NCBI GenBank assembly: GCA_028565635.1
Contig: JAOXYB010060234.1
Span: forward strand, 1-10,762
Origin: Phoronis ovalis
Taxonomy: Eukaryota > Phoronida > Phoronidae
Direction: 5' to 3'
DNA: 10,762 nt
Of the stretch, positions 1-7,353 are shown one piece after another. The notes under the pieces were generated by a model, which saw only the letters and a list, made by a program, of their open reading frames with translations, made no database searches and had not been told where the DNA came from. The position numbers and the translations under genes are program-made. Numbering within the stretch: the first letter of the stretch is position 1; every line of letters starts with the position of its first letter.

Positions 1-506
1 TACATACAAAGATGGCTTTACAACTACAGAAACTACATCATATGATGGGCATCTGTCTGCACCCACAGACCTCTTGTGTAAATTTGTTTTCTAAAGGGTT
101 GCACTACATTTCCATCACAATTTTAAACAAGTTTGGTCATAAATTAACACATAATGGTAACAAGAAGTGTTTTCATTAAATTTTTTTAAGTATCAAATTT
201 CTACAAAATTGGAGGCATATGAATTTTGGGAAACTATTAATATCTAGAAAATGGAGGAAATTGCCAACTTCTAGAAAAGAAATCTTTGAAATTTGAAAAA
301 TTATTAAAATCTGGAAGAGAGGATATGTGAAATTTGGAACCACATGAGTTGAGAATCTTTTGTAATATTCTGCTCTCACATGTACAGAGCTACTATCTTA
401 AATCTGAACAATGAAGTAAGTAGCTGGGACATGATTGTAGCCATAGCACATACTTGAACTCTTATGATACATCTGCAACTTATAACACTATGAATGTGAC
501 TTACAG
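1..506 (+). other. IFT56: IFT56 intron, 3' part
   Basis: The window opens inside an intron of IFT56. It ends at the acceptor TTACAG (501-506), just before the first recognisable exon. I looked for the preceding IFT56 coding segment (the family stretch ending near Y-Y-L-R-Q) and did not find it here, so the upstream exon lies outside the window. The stretch is AT-rich with no convincing coding content. A small inverted repeat (GCTCT at 372-376, AGAGC at 386-390) is the only local structure I noted. Confidence 0.75.
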
Positions 507-616
507 ATGATGTCAATGAAGCCTACAACTTGATTAAAGATCTGGAGCCCACCACACCACAAGAATATATTCTCAAGGGAGTTGTCAATGCTGCTCTTGG
601 TCAAGAACAGGGATCA
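507..616 (+). CDS. IFT56: IFT56 exon E1 (first in window)
   Basis: The exon opens with the last two bases of a split codon (probably Asp) and then reads [11 protein letters not shown] through Q-E-Q-G-S, 36 whole codons. The acceptor is TTACAG and the donor is TCA|GTATGT. It ends in phase 0, which matches both versions of the next exon. The region is one of the best conserved in the family and fixes the identity of the gene. Confidence 0.93.
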
Positions 617-3600
617 GTATGTACATTTCTATGTTCTTGTTACTACTTTTTCCCAAATTATTATTTTTTACAATTTTTTTATGCAATTTACATTTTTCAT
701 TAATTTTCTTATATGGACACATTATAATTGGCTTGGCTTGAAAGTCTTGGAATATCGGTTCAATGCAGGAGTTTGGAAATTGCAATCAGGAAATATTTTC
801 AATAAGTTGTGTTTCAAAATGATTATCAATGCACATTTCAGCAATGCTTTTGTTTTGTTACACATTCTATCTCATTCAGTAAATGAATAAGGGCACCGGA
901 TGGGTTTCTTTTCACAGCGTGAATATATCAAGATTGCTCAGCAGTATTTCCAGCTGGTGGGTGGTTCAGCTAGTGAATGCGGTATGTAATCATCTATAAC
1001 ATGCTTGTTTTCAGACTAAGGAAGATTTTGTTTTGTTCACAGCATATCCAAAGCCATGTCAGAATTGTTATATGTAGTAAAGTCATGTGGTACTGGGCCA
1101 AATTTGACATGGAAAATTGTTTTATTTTTACTGATTCCATTAATCAGAAAATTGTGAGATAACAGGGATAACTTGGGTGCTTCACAAATTAATGAAGTTA
1201 GACAATACTATGTGTAACATTCTGATTGGCTATTGTTCTTGACCATATTTGGCATGCAGTTCCCAAGTATGCAATTAATACTTACAGAGGGAACATCTAA
1301 AGGTGGCACAACAGTATTTCCAATTGACTGGAGGTTCAGCTAGCGAATGCGGTAGGTTATGCGTAGATTTTGAAAGCAAGGAAACTACCTTACACAATTT
1401 ATGTTACCTATTCTCAACTACCAAACCTTTGAAGGACACCATGAAAAAATTCAATGGAAGTTCAACAGCTGACTACAAAGTTTGATAAAATCATGATTTC
1501 TTACTTTTATTAAAATACATGTGTTCTTTTTAAGAACCCCTAAACTTATTTTAATTCAACTTTAATTATAACTTAATGACTTGTTTACTTAATTCTTTTC
1601 ACCAAATTCAGTTAATTTTGAATTCAGTATTCATGGTGATTCTTCATGGTGAAACTTTAGTTATTTTTAAAAAAAAATTCTGAACAGTCATTTGATAAAC
1701 TTACTGGACGTTCAAGTTAGGTTCAAGTTGATCGTGCTGCTTGTAGAAACTTAGCCATTATTTTGTACCCCAATGTGGATAAACAACTTGCATCAATTTT
1801 TTGTCAGATTGGCAATCATAAACTTCTCATGTGATTCAGTTTAAGATTGTTATGTTCTCAAAATTCTAAAAGAGTTTTCTCTCAAAATTGTTTGCAAGTT
1901 GTTTCATATTACTCTCTTGTACATCTTATCTTTAAATTTTGGTTCATCTTCTCTGGTAAGTGTTTCACCACTCTTTGTTTCACTCACAGTGTTAACAGTT
2001 GTTGTGTACTTACTTCACTAGTGTCAACTCTAGAATTTGCAGACAAATACTCAGGTATCACAAATATTTTAGTTATTTAATCAGCTGCTCTTTGTTATGA
2101 ACTTGGCCCTAGTAGAATCATAATTTCTGCTGTGAATTTTGCAATTTTAAGCTTTTTGTCTACTGTTGTTATTGGTCATTTTTGGTTTTAGTACTATTTA
2201 CTAGAAAAAATATTGTCCATAAAAAATTTATCCAGTGCTACCATGTTCTTTCAGATACTATTCCTGGTAGGCAGTGTATGGCATCATGTTTCTTCTTGCT
2301 AAAACAGTTTGAAGATGTCATGATCTACTTTAACTCTATTAAGGTAACTACCCTTGTAATAATAAAGATTTTTTTCAACCCAGTCCAACACTGTATTAAT
2401 CTTCTTTACAATGCTTTATAGTAAGTTAGTTGACAAAATATATAAACAAATATATTGACAAAATAGGCAAGCAAGAATACATTTAAATGTATCGTTATGT
2501 GAAAGGAAATGTATGCATAGTTTACTATCCCAAGGATCATGCTTTGAAGGCATCAAGATAGTCACAACTTGCATTGCTGCATGTTGTTTCTGTTATATTA
2601 CCAGAAGTCCTGGTTTTATCACAGTTTGGTGTGCCAGCATGGTTGATCCAGGTCAATCCTATAGCTATTTTGAAGAAGAAAAAATTCCTGAGCCTTATAT
2701 CCATTTTTTTAAAATTCTTTATTTATTATTTATTTCTTAGAGTTACTTTTATAATGATGACAGTTTTAACTTCAATTATGCCCAAGCTAAAGCGGCAGTG
2801 GGTAATTATAAAGAAGCTGAAGAGGTATTTCTTCTGATACAAAATGACAAAATTAAGAGCGATTACATCTATCTCAGCTGGCTGGCAAGATGCTGTAAGT
2901 AAATTCTTATAAAAATGTATAAACGTGATACGATGTGACATTCAATTAAAGGAACAGTAACCATAAGTGCAAACATTCCTACTTTTTTGTACATTAGGTC
3001 CAAGTGCAGCAGATAACCAACAAAGATAGCTAGACAAGTTGAATCTTTGGTTCTCACCTTCCCAAATAGTTGTTTGTTGATTGTTTTAAAAATGTCAAAG
3101 CCTCCTATGTGTGGAGACTGTATAAATTCCAGTAAATCATTTTACACTCTACACACAAACAGTAGGCATGAAAACTCTGTGTATCTCTGCTCTAGAACTT
3201 GGTATACGAACTGCAAAAGAATCTTCTGAATCACTTTGTCTAGTAGCTAAAGTGCTAATTTTGAGAATAATGGTGTGATTTAAATGAACTGACTCATACT
3301 CAGTTTTAACTAGGATATATAAAACTCTAAGAGTTTGATATTTCCTAGGTCTTAACTTTTATTTGAATATTTTACAATACGAGTTACAATATTAAAATTA
3401 TCTCTCATTGTTACCCTTACTATATATTTTGATGTAAACTGTTTCAATTGTTTTACATAGGACTGTTACATAATTGTAGATATCATGAATAGAAAGTCTC
3501 GTCTAGCATGGGAGCTGTATTTGAAGATGGAAACATCTGGAGAATCTTTCAGCCTGTTGCAGTTGATTGCTAACGATTGTTACAAGGTTCGTTTTACTGT

Positions 3601-6206
3601 TGTTTTAGCAGTACTCATCTGCTATCAGATGATATAAAGTACTGATAGGTTTCTACATCTAGTATAATTGTATGTGCTAAAATTTATAAACTGAATGCTA
3701 CATTTTAGTACAAACAATATTAATTGTGAACCAGCTGTAATTCAGTAGCAATACAAGGAGTAAATAGTTAGCTATAATTACACTGAAATTTGATTAGAAT
3801 TTGAACAACAGTGCTTGTTATATTTGTGCAGATGGGACAATTCTTTTATGCTGCAAAAGCCTTTGATGTACTGGAACGATTGGATCCAAATCCGGAGTAT
3901 TGGGAAGGAAAGCGCGGAGCATGCGTTGGGGTATTTCAGATGATCATTGCTGGGCATGAACCAAGGTATGTTTGTTGTGATAATCTAAAACACAAACCAA
4001 AAATATGTGTGAACTGACCAAAATTTTTCGAAATTGATGTAAAAACTTATCAACTGCATATATTAAAGCTGTTGACATGATGCTGGTGTGCTAGCATTTT
4101 GCACATGGAGATGTAGCATACTTGACATTTTGTACATTACATTTGTCTTTTGGTATGTGAATGAGTTACTTTCACAAACTAAAGCAGCTAGATGGCAGCA
4201 GATACTAAAGTGTATTTGATCATAAACTGCATGTTCGCAATTGTATGCTGACCAAGTGAAATTTGATAACATTGTTATAGCAACAGTATACTTTTGTGGG
4301 ACTAACAGTGCACAACAATTTGTGTCATCTAGTGTTTTCGAAAGTCACTCATTCTTATCAATAGAGGGTACTATCATACATGGTAGTTTGAATGTAATAC
4401 TTGCAGGTATTTTTGAATTACCTTGCCTGATGTTATCTACTTGCTGCTTTTGTGATGTCAAAAACTAATAAACAGAATGTTTGTTGGCAATGTTGCATAA
4501 TGATACAAACAATAATAAAAAAAAGAGCCCGGCTGCAAATTAAAATTTTTGGTTGTAGTACATTTTCCTTAAAAATTTGTGAGATATTCACTTAATAAAA
4601 TGGCACCTAGCAGAAAAGTGTTATTTTGTGGTGCAATTTAACTCACAAGCACTTTTCAACCAGCGCGTTTACCAAATTTCCTACAGCTTGACTTTGGCGT
4701 GTCTTCCTGCACTATTTCTTAATGATCCTCATATGTACAGTAGCTTTGACTTCAATGGCTCCTACCTGACTGTCATTGTCTGATTTCTTTGGCAGTGACA
4801 GTGTAAGCGAGATTCTTGCAATCTTGCGCAACACCAACAACCCTCAGGTTGAATATCTCATGAAAGTCATACGAAAATGGGCTAAGGACAAAAACATCAA
4901 GGCTGACATGTGATGTATGGAATTCCAGACTTGTATTCTGTTTAGCATTTCTTTCTAATAATGAACTGTAGCTCTTCTATTGCACTGCCGTGTTGTGTTT
5001 GATTTTGAGAATTCAGTTTCTAAAACTTTAAATTGTTTGTTTATTTTGTTTTACTAATCCAAATAAACTATGCAGGATAAATTACTGCTTTGTCAAGGTT
5101 AATTTACTAAGCAGACATTTTCCTGCATGGTCTATAAATTGAAAGCTTAACTGGCTTCAATAGGTTTATGTTGCTTATAATCACGCACTGATTTTTTTAA
5201 CAGTCAAAAACATAGTTTGAAAGTGAATGTACATTCCAAATGAAAGTATACTGAGTTGCAATTTACATTGAAAAAAAAGGAAATTCACCTCTCCAGGAAA
5301 GTTTCTCCATGTTGCATTGGAAAATTCTGTTATACCTATAAGCTATGGACAGCAACTCACAAGTTTCATCATACTGTATATTTAGATGCTAATAGCCTGG
5401 GGAGACTTCTTTACCTTGCATGATATTCTCCCTCACAAACACCTTTGCACAAGACAGTAGCATAATAATGGTTATAGTTCATTTCTTGTATAAATGCTGA
5501 GATAGTAAAAAGTCTGAGATTCCGTTAGATGCAAGTGATATCGAAATAATTTTGGGCAAACTTTATGGATTGCCTAGATAAAAAATTTCACTCTTTGTTC
5601 ACCATCACAGTAACTTTTTATATTTATTTATCTAATGGTATTGTGGTCTTGTGTTTTGTTTAGTTTTATAGTACGTATTGTTGACTGTTGCAGAAAATTT
5701 ACAAGAATGTAGAATGTTTTGTTATATAGTACCCGGGTAGATCAGTAATGTTAATGCTAATATCAGTGCTTCAACACTAATTTGTGCATTTGAAACCCAC
5801 TGAACTGAGTGTTCTAGGCAGAGTAGTATTTGTACAAAATGTTCTACTCCAAAAAGTCATGATATGAATCTATTGTAAAAAGATTTGCTTTCCATCTCTG
5901 AACAAATGTAATATATTGTGGTACATTATTATATTTCATTATGATAATTTCCAATTTAATATTTTGTACAAAACACATTTTGTATACTCTGCATTTCAAA
6001 CTGTTATAACAAGCTTTCTGGCTAGAAGTATTAGACATAGTGTAAACACTGAAATGTGGCTGATTTATGTAAAGCTGTTTTTTTTTTGTAGGGAGACCTT
6101 AAGAGATGTAGTACAGATGCTTCGCAACACAGGGAATCCACAAGTAGAATATATTGTAAGAACTATGAAGAAGTGGGCAAAAGACAATAGAGTACCTATT
6201 TCATAA
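507..6206 (+). CDS. IFT56: Intraflagellar transport protein 56, C-terminal half (multi-exon, 5' part outside window)
   Basis: IFT56 (TTC26, DYF-13) is a TPR-repeat subunit of IFT-B, the particle that carries cargo from the ciliary base to the tip. In algae and animals it is linked mainly to delivery of motility proteins. Spliced segments match the vertebrate family closely, for example [65 protein letters not shown] and [20 protein letters not shown]. Coding segments are 507-616, 918-981 or 1288-1351, 2255-2343, 2741-2894, 3480-3586, 3832-3965, then 4796-4913 or 6092-6206. Phases agree at every junction and give about 257 codons, close to the expected length of the family's C-terminal half. 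TPR-like helices continue through the segment; the tail ends in a conserved K-W-A-K-(D/E) block. Unusual are two duplicated exon pairs, so the gene should make several proteins. Identification is firm; isoform use is inferred. Confidence 0.95.
617..917 (+). other. IFT56: IFT56 intron
   Basis: A GT-AG intron from GTATGT to TTTTCACAG with a pyrimidine-rich 3' end. It is AT-rich, and apparent reading frames in it are out of frame with the flanking exon. No RNA gene or repeat was recognised. Confidence 0.8.
918..981 (+). CDS. IFT56: IFT56 exon E2a (upstream member of duplicated pair)
   Basis: A 64-base exon encoding 21 residues ([21 protein letters not shown]) plus one base of the next codon. 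The acceptor is TTCACAG and the donor G|GTATGT. Joining to E3 creates a GAT codon and restores the family reading S-E-C-D-T-I-P-G. It belongs to a TPR helical region between the V-V-N-A-A-L-G-Q helix and the R-Q-C-M-A-S-C helix. Its I and V at the positions where E2b has V and T agree with the vertebrate protein as I remember it, so this may be the conservative copy. Confidence 0.92.
982..1287 (+). other. IFT56: Intron between the duplicated IFT56 exons
   Basis: 306 bases separate E2a from E2b. This is too long for simple steric blocking of splicing between the two. Both flanking sites are ordinary major-spliceosome GT/AG sites, so incompatible U2/U12 sites do not explain exclusion either. 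No clear homology between the sequences flanking the two exons is visible, which suggests an old duplication or one limited to the exon. Confidence 0.7.
1288..1351 (+). CDS. IFT56: IFT56 exon E2b (downstream member of duplicated pair)
   Basis: A second 64-base exon of identical length and phase to E2a. It encodes [21 protein letters not shown] plus one base. The acceptor is CTTACAG and the donor G|GTAGGT. By hand count 48 of 64 bases and 17 of 21 residues match E2a. Many of the base differences are silent (CAG/CAA, CTG/TTG, GGT/GGA, AGT/AGC), the pattern expected under protein-level selection, so I treat it as a live alternative exon and not a relic. Confidence 0.85.
1352..2254 (+). other. 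IFT56: IFT56 intron (long)
   Basis: An intron of about 900 bases ending in TTCTTTCAG. I scanned it for a third copy of the E2-type exon and saw none. The E2b frame stays open across the donor for 44 codons to a TGA at 1483-1485, followed by ATTAAA at 1509-1514. A short direct repeat GTTCAAGTT (1710-1718, 1721-1729) is present. No other structure was recognised. Confidence 0.7.
2255..2343 (+). CDS. IFT56: IFT56 exon E3
   Basis: The exon supplies the last two bases of the D codon split with E2a or E2b, then 29 codons [21 protein letters not shown] through N-S-I-K. The acceptor is CTTTCAG and the donor AAG|GTAACT. If neither E2 copy is included, E1 joined directly to this exon is out of frame and meets a TAA within 16 codons. 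Confidence 0.94.
2344..2740 (+). other. IFT56: IFT56 intron
   Basis: A GT-AG intron ending in TATTTCTTAG with a strong T-rich tract. It contains an imperfect AT-rich direct repeat (TTGACAAAAT twice near 2430-2465). The open frames in it are not continuous in phase with the exons. Confidence 0.75.
2741..2894 (+). CDS. IFT56: IFT56 exon E4
   Basis: 51 codons from [17 protein letters not shown] to Y-L-S-W-L-A-R-C, plus one base (T) of a split Tyr codon. It carries a TPR-like motif around [13 protein letters not shown]. The donor is TGCT|GTAAGT, a near-perfect consensus. Confidence 0.95.
2895..3479 (+). other. IFT56: IFT56 intron with tandem acceptors
   Basis: An intron of 585 bases. Two AGs lie close together at its end: TTTTACATAG (to 3460) and AATTGTAG (to 3479). 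The second is the productive one because it restores the family reading C-Y-I-M-N. The first would add 19 bases and put TGA directly after the R-C codons. Nothing else was recognised in the intron. Confidence 0.75.
3480..3586 (+). CDS. IFT56: IFT56 exon E5
   Basis: The exon completes a split Tyr codon and encodes 35 codons, [15 protein letters not shown] through A-N-D-C-Y-K. The donor is AAG|GTTCGT, weaker than its neighbours. The start was chosen from phase and from the family match, not from the stronger-looking upstream AG. Confidence 0.93.
3587..3831 (+). other. IFT56: IFT56 intron
   Basis: A 245-base intron, GTTCGT to TTTGTGCAG. No features were recognised inside. Confidence 0.8.
3832..3965 (+). 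CDS. IFT56: IFT56 exon E6
   Basis: 44 codons from [17 protein letters not shown] to I-I-A-G-H-E-P, then the two bases AG. This is a typical TPR unit with the family signature [14 protein letters not shown]. The donor is CCAAG|GTATGT. The trailing AG can be completed by either terminal exon: T from E7A (Ser) or G from E7B (Arg). Confidence 0.95.
3966..4795 (+). other. IFT56: IFT56 intron before proximal terminal exon
   Basis: 830 bases from GTATGT to TTTCTTTGGCAG. It contains an A-rich run near 4508-4527 (AATAATAAAAAAAA) that could be the tail of an old retroposed element, but I see no element body or target-site duplication. No third terminal-exon copy was found. Confidence 0.65.
4796..4913 (+). 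CDS. IFT56: IFT56 exon E7A (proximal alternative terminal exon)
   Basis: A complete alternative last coding exon. With the AG from E6 it opens with Ser and then reads [13 protein letters not shown] through K-A-D-M to TGA at 4911-4913 (39 residues). It shares L-R-N-T-x-N-P-Q-V-E-Y and K-W-A-K-D with E7B, 15 of about 38 positions by hand count, and differs at both ends. Acceptor and phase are sound, and AATAAA follows at 5062. The open frame and the conserved core argue against a decayed copy. It looks more divergent from the vertebrate tail than E7B. Confidence 0.82.
4914..6091 (+). other. IFT56: E7A 3' UTR and intron leading to E7B
   Basis: The first 150-170 bases serve as the 3' UTR if E7A is used. 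The rest, to the T-rich acceptor TTTTTTTTTGTAG (ending 6091), is intron when E7B is used. The sequence is AT-rich; I recognised no further exon copy, RNA gene or mobile element. Confidence 0.65.
5062..5067 (+). terminator. IFT56: Polyadenylation signal AATAAA for the E7A transcript
   Basis: A canonical AATAAA about 150 bases after the E7A stop, followed by a T/G-containing stretch. Its position supports E7A as a true terminal exon. Cleavage would be expected some 10-30 bases downstream. Confidence 0.65.
6092..6206 (+). CDS. IFT56: IFT56 exon E7B (distal terminal exon, canonical-like)
   Basis: With AG from E6 it opens with Arg and reads [20 protein letters not shown] through N-R-V-P-I-S to TAA at 6204-6206 (38 residues). 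The pattern E-T-L-R-(D/E)-V and K-K-W-A-K-(D/E)-N-R-V is what I recall for the vertebrate IFT56 C-terminus, so this is probably the ancestral tail. The acceptor has a long T tract (6079-6088). Confidence 0.93.
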
Positions 6207-6590
6207 AGTTGTTCCATAACAAACTGAGTTATATGCTGGCCAGTTTCAAAAGTCCTAGTACGAGTCACGCAACTGTGATGTTTTCCACTGTAGTGTTACT
6301 AAGTTGACCATCATAGCCTAGAAACAAATGGTGATGGTACACTTTCTCTACGATCACATACTACCGGAAGCACTGCACATATGCTGCATAGTGCAGCAAA
6401 TTCTCTATATCAGTAGCACGATTCCACACTTATGTATATTGAGATCAGACTATTGTAAATTTTGTACATATGTGTCCCAAAGTATCCATCCTCGTTTGTT
6501 GTAAATTGCTTTTTACAAAGTTTAAATTCTTTTTTAGATGTTGCGTTTATATGTAAAAGAATATGAAATAAATTACCATAAAATTGAAGT
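6207..6590 (+). other. IFT56: IFT56 3' UTR (E7B transcript)
   Basis: Non-coding sequence between the TAA and the poly(A) site. It contains TGTACATA at 6463-6470, which fits the Pumilio-family consensus TGTANATA. The UTR end is estimated from the AATAAA position. Confidence 0.65.
6567..6572 (+). terminator. IFT56: Polyadenylation signal AATAAA for the E7B transcript
   Basis: A canonical AATAAA about 360 bases after the E7B stop. A further AATAAA at 6655-6660 may be a backup. Confidence 0.7.
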
Positions 6591-7284
6591 ACGTTTTGTA
6601 CAAAAGTGTATTATTTGAGTTATTGACACTGTGACAAAGAAATACTAAAACTACAATAAACATAAAATTTCACTCACAGATAAAACTAGTTATTGAACAA
6701 AATCGTGTCATTGGTTCACAAAAATACTCAAATCAGGCACATACAATTTAGAACAACACTACTGGCACACGAAAAGTCTGTCTCAAGTAACAACAATATC
6801 AACCCTAACAGCTGTGTAGCAGATTGCTCCAGAAAAGCATATGTTGGATATGCTACACCTGTACGCAAGTGTAAACACTAATCACATTTACCTGAGGAAG
6901 GATCTTTTCATTCCAGGAGGCAGTAGCATAATAATTATTTAATGCACCATCCTTCGTATTCATTAATTAGTATTTTGACTTCACCAAACATGCACAAGAG
7001 GTAGAATTAAGCAAGTCATTGATGCAAGTCATTTTCAGATAGTGGTGATACCCCTTGCTTTGACCACCATGTATAACAGAAAATACAAGTAAGCTCGATG
7101 GGGTTCAGTTTGAAATGGTAAACTAAAAAGTCCGAGGTAGCAGTATCTAAAATGAATGAACGAAACTTCTGTGTCAAAGGCTGCCAATTTTTGGCCAAAG
7201 TATCTCTTGTAAAACTGCTATAAACCACATTTTTTCCAAATTTGTGATGTGTTGAGCATAACTTTTTAAAATCGGAATCCATTT
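6591..7284. other. Convergent intergenic region, nothing recognised
   Basis: This gap separates the 3' ends of IFT56 (plus) and ALYREF (minus). An 88-codon minus-strand frame (7282-7016) exists, but I see no family motif in it, and such lengths are expected by chance across six frames of AT-rich DNA. No RNA gene or repeat was recognised. Confidence 0.55.
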
Positions 7285-7290
7285 TTTATT
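7285..7290 (-). terminator. ALYREF: ALYREF polyadenylation signal AATAAA
   Basis: TTTATT on the plus strand reads AATAAA on the minus strand, 49 bases after the ALYREF stop. This implies a very short 3' UTR of about 60-80 bases. Confidence 0.75.
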
Positions 7291-7338
7291 GTTTCATTAT
7301 TGCTCGGTCGGAATGCTGTCTCATCCTATAGAAACCCA

Positions 7339-7353
7339 TTATGCAGTGTCCAT
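7339..7353 (-). CDS. ALYREF: ALYREF exon 6, 15 coding bases (M-D-T-A-stop)
   Basis: A tiny terminal coding segment, ATG GAC ACT GCA TAA, directly after a strong acceptor TATATTTTCAG. It joins in phase to N-A-Q to give N-A-Q-M-D-T-A, matching the vertebrate ending N-A-R-M-D-T-S. AATAAA follows 49 bases later. The fit to family, phase, acceptor and poly(A) signal makes this preferable to stopping in intron 5. Confidence 0.85.
   Translation of the reverse strand: MDTA

Noticed and set aside
582-890. A 102-codon plus-strand frame overlapping E1 and its intron.
   Set aside because: It is out of frame with the IFT56 exon, runs through low-complexity T-rich intron and has no family match.
1710-1729. 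Repeated GTTCAAGTT resembling a tRNA B box.
   Set aside because: No A box, acceptor stem or anticodon arm can be folded around it; most likely a short chance direct repeat.
4508-4527. An A-rich run that could be the tail of a SINE or processed retrocopy.
   Set aside because: No RNA polymerase III boxes, recognisable element body or target-site duplication could be seen upstream.
7016-7282. An 88-codon minus-strand open frame between the two genes.
   Set aside because: No recognisable motif, no homology I can name, and no acceptor linking it to ALYREF (its ATG follows AAAAA). About two frames of this length are expected by chance in a window of this size and composition. It also overlaps the ALYREF poly(A) region.
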